Part shown: positions 17,684 through 26,274 of the stretch, piece after piece
Layout of the letters: every line of letters begins with the position of its first letter
How positions within the stretch are numbered: the first letter of the stretch is position 1
Assembly (NCBI RefSeq): GCF_000364225.2
Contig: NZ_AQFT02000001.1
Coordinates: 4,111,501 to 4,175,500, forward strand
DNA from: Eubacterium plexicaudatum ASF492
Lineage (GTDB): Bacteria; Bacillota; Clostridia; Lachnospirales; Lachnospiraceae
Direction of reading: 5' to 3'
Length of the DNA stretch: 64,000 bases
Translations under genes and position numbers: made by a program
Notes under the pieces: generated by a model
Database searches by the model: none
What the model was told of the DNA's origin: nothing
The model's input: the letters and a program-made list of their open reading frames with translations, nothing else

Positions 17684-17748
17684 CGCAGATACATAGACCG
17701 AACCACAGTGCTTTTGCTGGGGTCGGTCTTATTGTATCTGCGTTTTTT
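17684..17748 (+). terminator. Leader terminator/attenuator
   Basis: CGCAGATACA(T)AGACCGA pairs with TCGGTCT..TGTATCTGCG, then TTTTTTG. It lies between the promoter at 17623 and the coding start at 17771, so it would stop most transcripts unless an antiterminating state forms. Confidence 0.6.
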
Positions 17749-17770
17749 GTTTTTGAAAGGAGGCCGGACA

Positions 17771-18235
17771 ATGGAAAAAACCAAAACGGAGGAAGTCAGG
17801 CGCAAGCGGGGCAAGCCAAAGATGGACGCTCACATCACCGAGGAATACGCCCTCAGCAGGCGGCAGGCGCTGAACAAGATGTATATGTACGAGGGCGTCC
17901 ACCTGTTATCGGAAGCGGCTACCGAAATTCCAAACAGCGAGGTCTTGTGGCAGGAGGACAGAACGGCGGTCACTTTGAAATCCCGTGACGGCATTCTGGA
18001 GCAGCTTGGCAGGATGGCGGTGCAGGACAAGCTGGGGCTTACAGATTGTGTCTACCTCGCTAACCTGGCAATCGCCGCCGTTCAAAACGGGTACACCACA
18101 CGGGAGGTGGAGATTGCCCTGCGGGAAATCCGCATGGCGGCAAAGTCCAGCATAAAAAATCCAGACAATGAGGCGCTTTATTGTGCGCTAGGTAATACTG
18201 TGGACGTTCTGCGGAGCATGGGAGGTATTGCATGA
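17771..18235 (+). CDS. Conserved transposon protein, unknown function
   Basis: 154 aa, with a basic start (MEKTKTEEVRRKRGKPKMDAHITEEYALSRRQALNKMYMYEG) and a mainly helical remainder. GAAAGGAGG precedes the ATG. A basic N-terminus suggests nucleic-acid binding, but no family function is recognised. It is the first gene after the attenuator and overlaps the next one (ATGA), so the two are made together. Confidence 0.6.
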   Translation: MEKTKTEEVRRKRGKPKMDAHITEEYALSRRQALNKMYMYEGVHLLSEAATEIPNSEVLWQEDRTAVTLKSRDGILEQLGRMAVQDKLGLTDCVYLANLAIAAVQNGYTTREVEIALREIRMAAKSSIKNPDNEALYCALGNTVDVLRSMGGIA

Positions 18236-18447
18236 AAACGGAAAAACGGCCAGTTGAGATTACCGTGGCGGGGGAACTCCCCGGCTTTGAATACGGCGGG
18301 TGCCGGGGCGTGTTTTTGAACCTGGGGCTTGATGTGGAAATGGACGGAGTGACCTATCATCTGTCCAGCAGCTTTGCGGAAAAAGCGGAAATGGGCGAGG
18401 TCATCGACACAGCGGAGCTGGAGCGGAATGGGCGGCGGACGGCGTAA
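18232..18447 (+). CDS. Small hypothetical protein, coupled to the gene before
   Basis: 71 aa (VEITVAGELPGFEYGGCRGVFLNLGLDVEMDGVTYHLSS), probably beta-rich. The ATG overlaps the preceding TGA. No family is recognised. The next gene in the series is a cut-off serine recombinase, so this pair probably belonged to that transposon. Confidence 0.55.
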   Translation: MKTEKRPVEITVAGELPGFEYGGCRGVFLNLGLDVEMDGVTYHLSSSFAEKAEMGEVIDTAELERNGRRTA

Positions 18448-18474
18448 AAACTTCTGATGTCCGTCAGAAAGTTA

Positions 18475-18503
18475 TTGCTTTACAGTGCTAAAGCAGCTAT
18501 AAT
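18475..18503 (+). promoter_or_regulatory. Sigma-A promoter for the truncated recombinase
   Basis: TTGCTT (18475-18480), a 17-nt spacer and a consensus TATAAT (18498-18503), 54 nt before the recombinase ATG. The complete serine recombinase at 51917 has a promoter of the same design. Confidence 0.65.
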
Positions 18504-18547
18504 GGGAGCAGGTAACAGATGCTATGTTCCTGCGTCCAGGGAGGTAA

Positions 18548-18712
<165 letters not shown>

Positions 18713-18763
18713 ATCGCTTATTTGATACAAAGGGCATGGACAGAATATTGGGAAAATCGCTGA

Positions 18764-18815
18764 AAACAAGGGGTTCCGGCACATTGGGTGTTGCCGGAAT
18801 CCCTTGTTTGTTTTT
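18764..18815 (+). terminator. Long terminator hairpin
   Basis: CAAGGG-g-TTCCGGCA pairs with TGCCGGAA-t-CCCTTG, extended by AAA/TTT, then TTTGTTTTTGG. It follows the truncated recombinase directly. Confidence 0.75.
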
Positions 18816-18876
18816 GGGGCTGTGCCAGGGCAGCGCGGGAGCGGCGGTTATGGACGGCCACAGTGGTCGCAAACCC

Positions 18877-18990
18877 GACCCCTCTGTGGCTGTTTTGACC
18901 CCTGCGGCTAAAGGTCTGACCCCTATGGTTGTGAATGTGACCCCTGTGGTCACGATTTTGACCCCTCCCCCTTGTCCAATGTGACCCCTC
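18877..18990 (+). repeat. Six GACCCCT repeats at ~21-bp spacing
   Basis: GACCCCT starts at 18877, 18897, 18918, 18939, 18960 and 18983 (spacings 20, 21, 21, 21, 23). The stretches between differ. One frame reads as a seven-residue repeat, (L/V)TPxxxx. A two-base change in a C run at 18964-18970 shifts that frame before a final NVTPLNVIEVVQ. It may be an iteron-like protein-binding array or the end of a repetitive coding region. Confidence 0.6.
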
Positions 18991-19365
18991 TGAACGTTAT
19001 CGAAGTGGTTCAGATACGCTTGAAAAAAGCAGTTCCTTTAGAATAATGGAACCGTGGCAGAGGTAAGAGTTTCATCAGATTAAAGTCTGTCACACATTTA
19101 TGTAAAAAAGCGGAGAATGCCGTTGAAAGCAAATAAGATTACAAAGGAATATTAATAAGATGTATATCCCTAAAATATTTAACAGCGGCACAGGCGGCTA
19201 TTTCCAAATGATGCCATAGGATTTTGGGTACTCGCAGGCAAAAGTATTGAAAAATGGCTTAAAATCAAGGGATTTTGAGCGTAGAGGGGTTCATCATGGT
19301 GGGTGGTGGACCCCTATTTTTGTATTTTTTAATGTCGCTGATAGGATGGCGATTGGGGATAAAAT
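18991..19365. other. Intergenic stretch, no gene seen
   Basis: Apart from a possible coding tail up to the TAA near 19042, no reading frame, hairpin or promoter of note was found between the GACCCCT array and the next repeat cluster. Confidence 0.4.
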
Positions 19366-19600
19366 CGTACTATCAGGCAAAAGTATACTTTCACGCAAAA
19401 GTCGGGGGTTTCCGTGATAGTATAAAACGGAAGGGTAAAAAGGAGTAGGATATTGGCGGTTTTGGCTGAAAGGTGTATTAGCTTGACGGAAAATGCTGTT
19501 GAAAAACGGGAGATATAATACAAACACGGAAACTGCATGGAGTTTTCGTGTTTGTATATGAGTTTCCGTGATAGTTTGGAGTTTTGCCTGTTTGTATGAA
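19366..19600. repeat. Dispersed CACGGAAAC / CAGGCAAAA repeats, both orientations
   Basis: At least seven degenerate copies of a motif close to ATACAAACA(C/G)G(G/C)AAA(A/C)T: direct at about 19368, 19386 and 19519; inverted at about 19407, 19540, 19559 and 19579. Neighbouring copies lie 18-21 bp apart. The same motif builds the tighter array at 24945-25150, beyond the HEPN and methyltransferase genes. Confidence 0.65.
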
Positions 19601-19728
19601 AATGCTTTTGGAATTATACGAAGGTAAATTGTAAAAGTGACAGTTATACTATTATTTTTGTGGTGTAAGCAGATGTCTGATGGTATAATATATTTTGGAA
19701 ATTTTTATGCAAAGGAGTGATTGATTGA

Positions 19729-21212
19729 ATGGCAGTTACTGACGAACAGGCAGTAAAACTTTTTAATGAATTTGTAGAAGTTTGTATCATGGTTGTTAAG
19801 GATGCTCATGCATTTATTGGGACGCATGATTTGAAAAGAAGTCCATTACTCATGGACAAATACCCAGCATTAGACAATGCTTACTTTTTCGATGAAAAAT
19901 ATTTTGATGAAGAGTATAGAGAAAAAATACCTTTTTTAAAATATAAAATTCCTAAGTATGAAATGAAATCGTATCCAGAAAATAAGAAGTATTATCCATC
20001 AATATTTGAGGGGTATAGAACTGAATATATTGATCTTAAAAAATATGAAAAATAAATGATATAAGGCAGTGGATTAATTCTGAACCAGAAATGTTAAGAT
20101 TATTCACGGATAAAGGAGAATTGTCTGATTACATAATTCGTGGGATTGTAAGTGATATAGTTGAAAGATATTTATTTATTACAAATGCAACGGAAATCAT
20201 TCCAGATGATATGGAGGAACTGATTAAGCCATATGTTGCAGAAAGACTTTTGTTTTATTTAGAAGAGACTTTGTATTTTGATATTGGAATTCCGATTTGT
20301 TTAGCCACGTTCGCTAAAGATGCAATAAAAATTGATGAGAGTGTAGAAATAATACGAATTCCGGAGCAGTTGCAAAAAGCTAGACAAATTATATGTAAAT
20401 ATGAAGTGGCTAAAGAAGATTGGGTTGCTGCTTGCGCAACACATATGATTGTACTTCACAATTATAATTATAAAAAGGATGGGGACTATTCTTTTGATTC
20501 CATTATGCAAGATTACACATGCTATCCTTTAGAAAAGATTGATGAAATATTTGGAATGATTAGAGTTGCTACTGGATATCACATTGGTTACGAGCATATT
20601 TTTTGTATACCCAAAGATTGGATATATGAAACCATTGCGGATTTGAATGCAGTATATGGAGCTAAGTCTCATTTCGTAAATCCGAAATTTGTTAAAATGA
20701 GTTGGGCGAATCTTCCCGTATCTTTTGTAACAGAAGCACAATGTGATGAAATAGCATCATTATATGAATCGTATAAAAATAATGTAAAGAAACTTAAATT
20801 CCCGATTATGAGATTTAATAGGTGTATGTTGCGCGATGAGGTCGATGATATGACTACTGATGCGTGCATTGGATTAGAATCTTTACTAGCTGGAAGTACA
20901 CATACAGAGATCACAAATGCAATAGCAAGTCGCATACCTCTGGTATTCTCAAAGGTAGGTGATCCTAAATATTTGGCAACAAATGGAAGAGGGTATATGA
21001 AAAAGATATATAATTTGCGTTCGAGAATTGTTCATGGAGACGAATTAAAGGATAGGGACATTTATATGGATAATGGCGAAAATAGAATATATATTCCGAA
21101 AATGGCAGTTGATTTTCTGCGGTTAACATTGTTATTTATGATTAAGAATCCAACATATTTAAAAGTTGAAGAGATAGACGCCTATATAGACTCGTTAGTT
21201 TTAAATTCTTAG
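19729..21212 (+). pseudogene. Apea-like HEPN-domain protein, split by a frameshift
   Basis: The first frame (19729-20055, AAAGGAG upstream) ends ...EYIDLKKYEK. The second is open from 20049 (KINDIRQWINSEPEMLRLFTDKGELSDYI) to 21212. One more A in the run at 20048-20052 joins them into a protein of about 494 aa. The C-terminal 150 residues (MRFNRCMLRDEVDDM, GLESLLAG, then KKIYNLRSRIVHGDE) match Apea-like HEPN domains, with the R-x4-H RNase-type motif in RSRIVHGD. Such proteins are often in phage-defence loci. The second piece could restart at ATG 20091. Confidence 0.6.
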
Positions 21213-21291
21213 TAGTAATAGGAGCGGTGTGGTACTGCGAGTGAGCAAGTAAAAATATGAAGTGTTAAAAAAGAATAAACAGGAGACTAAA

Positions 21292-21922
21292 ATGATGAAA
21301 ATTGCATATGAGAATGAACTTAGAAATTTGCAAAGTTGGATAAATAATGTAAATATGGGATTAGCTTCTGTTGGAACGGTAACAACTGATTTAGCTTCAG
21401 CAAATAATACTTGTTATCAGATTAATGCAATTGCAGAAGAGATTGTAAAGGAGTATCCTTTTTATGCGAGAGAGTTAAAGAATATTTCTACAAATCTTTT
21501 CAAAAGTTCTGCATATGGTACAGTTACAGTAAATAACGCAGCCTTTGGTGAGTTGTATATTATTATTGGTCATATCGTAGAAGAACCTGTTGATGTAGCT
21601 GTCTGGCATGAGGTTCATCCTCGTATTGTAGCAATTTCACAAGAATTATTTTGTGATGGATATTATGATTCAGCAACAGAAAAGGCAATCAAAGAGGTTG
21701 AAACAAGATTAAGAGAACTTTTTCAATTGTTAAAGCCAGGTGTCACGGTGCCGACAAAAGTTGGTGATATTATAGGTGCACTGCTTACAGAAAATGGGGC
21801 ATACCATTTTGCTGATTTATCTACAGCAAGTGGGAAGGATTACCGTAGAGGTATACAATCTATATTTGAAGGAACTTTTGCGGCATATAGAAATCCGTCC
21901 GCTCATGAAAATCTTTCATACA
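21292..21922 (+). pseudogene. TIGR02391 (Ymh-type HEPN) protein, 5' part
   Basis: From ATG 21292 (AGGAG upstream): WHEVHPRIVAISQELFCDGYYDSATEKAIKEVETRLREL, later GIQSIFEGTFAAYRNPSAHEN. The HPR start and RNPxAHE end are hallmarks of the TIGR02391 family, a HEPN-type group found in defence and restriction loci. The gene is cut after TCATACA by an IS1182-like element. Joining it to 23826 after removing one ATACA restores the frame exactly and gives 231 aa. Confidence 0.8.
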
Positions 21923-23820
21923 GAGCACTCTCGGAAACTCAATAGAGAATAAGCAGGAAAAGGTTGATTTTCAGAAATGAGAGGGATAAGGGATGGATGA
22001 TTATGGGGCTTGAGCAGTCCAGAGAGCATAAAGAATAAAAATGTGCATGACTTTAAAACCTGTCGAAAAACAGGCCTGAAAGAATCCGGAAGCAGGAAAC
22101 TTGGTTTATGCCACTGCCTGCACCTGCTGTTTATAGCGGGCATCCAGATGGATGCAGATTCCAATCATGGTTGTCATGAAAGAATAATGCTCCTTTGTGT
22201 GTATGAACATACGGTGCAGTCCGTAATCATTGAGGATGCGGTTGTTGATACGTTCCGTGGCGGTGCGTTGATTATAAATCTTCTTATAAGCATCTGTGCC
22301 GCGGGGGACGTCGGTGTAAAGCCGGATATCCCATTCGGGCCGGGTCTTGACGACTCTCCCATATTTGGAATCGGTGCAGGAGTTTTTACATTTGGAACAG
22401 TGATCTTTCCCATAGGGGCAGCGCCACATGAGGTAACCGCTGGATCTGTCATAACCGTTAGGCTTCATGCGCAGTTTTTCCTGACATAAGGGCGTTCCAT
22501 CTTTGTCAATGGTGATGGTATCAGGAATTGTTTTTGGCCGGCCGCATTTGTCGTTCAGGTCGATGAAGGCCCGTATTCCCCTGTTTTTAAGGATCCGGTA
22601 GGTGGGGTAATTGTCCATTGCAGAATCCAGGCACATATTCGAGGTGGAAACAGCCGGCATATGTTTTTCCAGTTCATGGAAAGCGACAAGGAAATTGACC
22701 GAATCATGACGCTTTGCACTGGTAAAACGCAGAAGCAGGGGGAGATCTGTCCTGAGTTCACTGTTATAGCAGGATAATTGGAACAAAGTGTAGCCGAAGT
22801 AATATTTTTCCAGGTCGCTGTCCCAGCCCCAGGAAGCATCGGGGTCGGGGAAATGCCGCAGGTTTTCCGGTGCGCCAACCCTGTGGTGCCCGCGTGGGCA
22901 GGCATGGGTATGCACGGCGGTGCCGTCTCCGGAAACCGTAAGGTGTTCCCTTGGTATGAGGCCGGATTCCATGGAAGGCAGGACAGCCACGTGATAGAAG
23001 AAGCGCTGCAGCCGCCCTTCAAAGTTAAAAGGGATATCCTTCCCGCTCATGAGCCGTTTTTCGATAGATTCTGTGATTTTGGGCTTTGCCTCCTGTGCTT
23101 TGTGTTTTTTGCCTTTGGGCTTATCCGGCTTTTTGGTGTTCCAGGAAGCCGGAAGCAGTTTGTCCCGCGCATATAAGTCCGTTGGCGGTGCAGCCCAGAG
23201 CCTGTCCATGAAGTCAAAATAAGAACCGAGGGGCGGCAAGGAATCCGTAGTGCAGCCGATGAGAGCGGCAAGGAGGCGGTCATGTTTGAGCCTGTCGACC
23301 CAAAGGGTAAGGGATAGCTTGGCCAAACCTTCTGAAAATAGAAGAAAGAAAAGGATAAAAGACCTTAAGATTTGTGGCTGGTTCTTAGCGGGCCTGCCAG
23401 TGTTGGAGTAAAAGGGCAGAAGGAACTCCATGGCCTTATCGGTATCGAAAAGGCGGAGTTTCTGCCATGGCTTCCAAAGCTCCGTATGGAGCCGGACTCT
23501 TTCAGAGGAATCGAAATGGACTTTGGATTCGTTGAGAAAGTACTTGTAATCTTGCATGGGCTGCCAGTACTTGATCATAAAGTGCACCTCCTAGTAGTTT
23601 AGTTTAATGCTGTGCGTGTGGCACAGACGCTTCTTAACTACAAGGGGCGCGTTTGGTGACTGGCGTATATGGTCACCAAACGCGCCGCACATTTTGACTT
23701 ATATGTCAATACTTTTTTGAAAATTTAACAAAAATGTTTTCCGGGATATGGAGGAAAGCAAAAAAGAAGAACATGAAAAAAGAGCGGAAATTCGGGCTTA
23801 AAGAGTTTCCGAGACCGCTC
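21923..23820 (-). mobile_element. IS1182-like insertion sequence, copy 1
   Basis: 1898 bp with 18-bp ends GAGCACTCTCGGAAACTC and GAGCGGTCTCGGAAACTC (two mismatches). Target duplication ATACA (21918-21922, 23821-23825). Upstream of the transposase is a 15-bp perfect stem GGCGCGTTTGGTGAC (23646-23660) with its complement at 23672-23686. Downstream is a small hairpin (CCTGT/ACAGG, near 22058-22074) that can end the transposase transcript. Copies 2 and 3 have the same length. Confidence 0.95.
22106..23578 (-). CDS. IS1182-like DDE transposase, copy 1
   Basis: 490 aa from ATG 23578, placed 8 nt after AGGAGG; the apparent GTG start nine bases upstream overlaps the ribosome site. Catalytic residues lie in HLTVSGDGTAVHTHA (D), CLDSAMDNYPTYRILKNRG (D) and TATERINNRILNDYGL (E). 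A zinc-knuckle-like CPYGKDHCSKCKNSC lies between the last two. Near-identical to copies 2 and 3. Confidence 0.9.
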   Translation of the reverse strand: MIKYWQPMQDYKYFLNESKVHFDSSERVRLHTELWKPWQKLRLFDTDKAMEFLLPFYSNTGRPAKNQPQILRSFILFFLLFSEGLAKLSLTLWVDRLKHDRLLAALIGCTTDSLPPLGSYFDFMDRLWAAPPTDLYARDKLLPASWNTKKPDKPKGKKHKAQEAKPKITESIEKRLMSGKDIPFNFEGRLQRFFYHVAVLPSMESGLIPREHLTVSGDGTAVHTHACPRGHHRVGAPENLRHFPDPDASWGWDSDLEKYYFGYTLFQLSCYNSELRTDLPLLLRFTSAKRHDSVNFLVAFHELEKHMPAVSTSNMCLDSAMDNYPTYRILKNRGIRAFIDLNDKCGRPKTIPDTITIDKDGTPLCQEKLRMKPNGYDRSSGYLMWRCPYGKDHCSKCKNSCTDSKYGRVVKTRPEWDIRLYTDVPRGTDAYKKIYNQRTATERINNRILNDYGLHRMFIHTKEHYSFMTTMIGICIHLDARYKQQVQAVA

Positions 23821-23825
23821 ATACA

Positions 23826-23890
23826 CAAAAAGGGAGGCGATGGAGCAGATTATGCTTGCAAGCCAGTTAATGCATGTGCTGGATAAATAA
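23826..23890 (+). pseudogene. TIGR02391 protein, 3' end
   Basis: Continues the frame of 21292-21922 after the IS: (T)KREAMEQIMLASQLMHVLDK, then TAA. Helical, as expected after the RNPxAHE motif. Confidence 0.8.
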
Positions 23891-23954
23891 AGACGGTACA
23901 TGTGGAGGCAGAGTAGGGAATAGGGTACTAAAAATGGAAGGAATGTAAAGTAAG

Positions 23955-24668
23955 ATGAACGAAGCTGAAAAGTATGCAGTGCAGTGGGATATTAGTGCAC
24001 AATATTTCTATGAAAAAAGCTATTATTCATGGATGAGTGAAAAGTTAAATGGATATGAAATGGTGCTGGAAATTGGCTGCGGTACAGGATATAGTACATT
24101 GGCATTGGCAGAGAAAGGATTTAAAGTTCTGGCAGTCGATAAAAATGCAAATTGCATTGTAAAGGCTAAGGAGTTGCTCAATAGCAGCGGCTTCAAAGAT
24201 AATCAGGTTGCTTTTATTGAAGGAGATGTGGCGGAAGATTCTTTTAGAAAAACGCTGGTTGAAAATTATTCTTTTGATATAGTTATATGTTGGAATGTTG
24301 GTACTTATTGGGGGAAAGAGATGATTCAATATTATCTTCCTCATATGTATGAATATGGGTTAAATACTGATCAAATCAAAGAAAATCCAGAATCCTCTTA
24401 TTCAGAATTGATAATTTGGGAAACTTGCAGAATAGCAAGAACTAAAAATGTCCCTGTACATATAGTGGATCGTGGTGGAGAGATTTTGACTGAGCAGACA
24501 GATCCTTATTATGTTATGCTTAAGGATGAGTTTAGGTATCCTAAAATTTTATATGATAACCTGAAAGCTGATTCTATTTCGAGCGGCGGGCGCGTTTTAG
24601 CAACGAATGGAGAAGTGAATATAGATAAAAAAATTGATATAGTCTTTGTTTCAATAATTATGTGTTAA
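23955..24668 (+). CDS. Class I SAM-dependent methyltransferase
   Basis: 237 aa. Motif I is VLEIGCGTGYSTLALAEKG (residues ~36-54), the acidic ribose-binding residue follows in VLAVDKN, and motif IV is FDIVICWNVGTYWG. This is the Rossmann-fold core of small-molecule methyltransferases; the substrate cannot be told. The ribosome site (GGAAT) is weak. It lies between the HEPN genes and the repeat array, so it may belong to the same cargo island, but this is inference. Confidence 0.8.
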   Translation: MNEAEKYAVQWDISAQYFYEKSYYSWMSEKLNGYEMVLEIGCGTGYSTLALAEKGFKVLAVDKNANCIVKAKELLNSSGFKDNQVAFIEGDVAEDSFRKTLVENYSFDIVICWNVGTYWGKEMIQYYLPHMYEYGLNTDQIKENPESSYSELIIWETCRIARTKNVPVHIVDRGGEILTEQTDPYYVMLKDEFRYPKILYDNLKADSISSGGRVLATNGEVNIDKKIDIVFVSIIMC

Positions 24669-24944
24669 AATAGAATGGCATACCGTTTTATTGGCGCACA
24701 TACCACAATTTGATAAAATGAACCTAAGTATGGCTTTGGGTGCATTTTATCGACGATAGGATTTGGAGCAATAACTCTGGCACCTAAGGGTGTCTCCTTC
24801 CCCGGCAGATACGGACACGGAAAGCCTGCAAAGCCCGTAAACACGGCACTTTTGGCACTACATAGGTTCCAAAGTTGCATTATTTCCGTGTGCTTTTAGG
24901 GGCATTTTTACATTAGTGAGGGCGCGAACCTTTGTTCTGGGGTT

Positions 24945-25150
24945 CTTTTGCCTGATAGTATATACTCGTAGGCAAAAGTCGCTTATTATCACGGAAACTC
25001 GGATACAAACAGGCAAAACTCGATATTATCACGCAAAAGTCGATACTCGCAGGCAAAACCCTTATACAAACACGGAAACTGCCTGTATTATCATGGAAAC
25101 AGAATGGGAGTTTTCGTGATAGTATAAGGGTTTCCGTGTTTGCGTATGAG
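24945..25150. repeat. Iteron-like array, seven direct ~20-bp units plus inverted copies
   Basis: Units of consensus GATAYTATCACG(G/C)AAAA(C/G)TC. The CA (or TA) of the core falls at 24970, 24991, 25011, 25031, 25051, 25072 and 25093, so spacings are 20-21 bp. Core forms alternate between CACGGAAAC, CAGGCAAAA and CACGCAAAA. Inverted units lie just before (24947-24960) and after (25110-25125, 25130-25150). No gene overlaps. Confidence 0.8.
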
Positions 25151-25558
25151 TAAAGCGATAAAAACTTAATGGATAAATGATAACAAGGAAAAGGGCTGTT
25201 TCGGCAGTCTTTTTTCATGTCTTAAATTTTCACAATTTGTTTCTTTGCATTTCAATTTTCACAGATATTTTTATAACGGTTTAGAAAATAATAAGTTGGA
25301 AAGCGGGGGAAACAGAGTTAATATGCTTACACGGCGGTTTGCGTTTGTGCCATATCGGACGAATGGCGAAAAACTTTAGAGCTGTTTTGGAATTTTTACA
25401 GAAAAGAAAAAGATTTCGTTCCCTTTCAAATAGGGTTTCGTTCCCTCGCGGCTGACTGCGCCAAAATTCTGCCGATATAAAAAGTAAAAAGAACGGCCCG
25501 TGGGGAAGCTAATGCTCAATGCGAGAAAAGCATTCGCATGGGAAATGAATTGCAGGTG
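25151..25558. other. Intergenic, upstream of the two-component genes
   Basis: AT-rich at first, then mixed. No gene was found. It must hold the promoter of the regulator operon, but no clear -35/-10 pair stands out. Confidence 0.35.
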
Positions 25559-26274
25559 ATGGGATTGAACATAGCCATATGTGATGATGAGAAGGTCATC
25601 CGCGAACAGATAAAGGAACTGTCAGAAAAAGAAATATCGGGCGTATGTGCCAGATTATACGAGACAGGGGATGAGCTGCTTGCCGCCGGGAAGCAGTTTG
25701 ACATTGTGTTCCTTGACATACAGATGGAGGGAACGGATGGGATTGAAACGGCGAAAAGGCTCAGGCAGAGGGATGAAGATACCATACTGATCTTTATTAC
25801 GGGTATCCGGGAGTATGTTTTCGAGGCGTTTGACGTGGCGGCGTTCCACTATCTGTTAAAGCCCATTGAGGAAGAAAAGTTCCGGGAGGTGTTCCGCAGG
25901 GCAGGACGGGAACTGGAAAAGAGGAAGAGTAAGCGGCGGGAAACAGTGTTCATAAAGACGAGGAACAGGAGTTTTTCACTGGAAAAGGACAGCATCCTCT
26001 ATATTGAGAGCAGGGGGAAGAAGGTGGAGATTCACACTACGGGGGAGACCATAGAGGCATATGCGTCCATGAATGAAATGGAGGGGCAGCTTGGAGGCGG
26101 GTTCTTCCGCTGCCACAGGGGTATCTGGTGAACATGGCATATGTGGCGGAATATGACAGCGGGAGCATTACCCTGAATAACGGAGGGTATGTCTATCTGG
26201 CAAAAGAGAAATACGGGGAGTTTGTGAAAGCCTATATGCGGTATCTGAGAAACGGGGTGGGTGCTGATGGCTGA
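25559..26274 (+). pseudogene. AgrA-like LytTR response regulator, frameshifted near the end
   Basis: Receiver domain with acidic pocket IAICDDE and phosphoacceptor Asp in FDIVFLDIQMEGTDG (about residue 53), then a LytTR DNA-binding domain (FIKTRNRSFSLEKDSILYIES...). In this sequence the frame ends at 26131 (FRCHRGIW). One more G in the run at 26118-26121 gives CHRGYLVNMAYVAEYDSGSITLNNG... up to TGA 26272, the normal end of LytTR. The upstream ATG at 25538 and TTG at 25565 are alternative starts. It overlaps the kinase gene. Confidence 0.8.

Noticed and set aside
22010-23176. + strand frames inside the IS1182-like copies (159 and 132 codons)
   Set aside because: They recur in all three copies only because the IS recurs; they are antisense to the transposase.
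24945-25150. Possible CRISPR array
   Set aside because: The repeated core is only about 10 bp and degenerate, spacers would be about 10 bp, copies occur in both orientations, and no cas gene is nearby.
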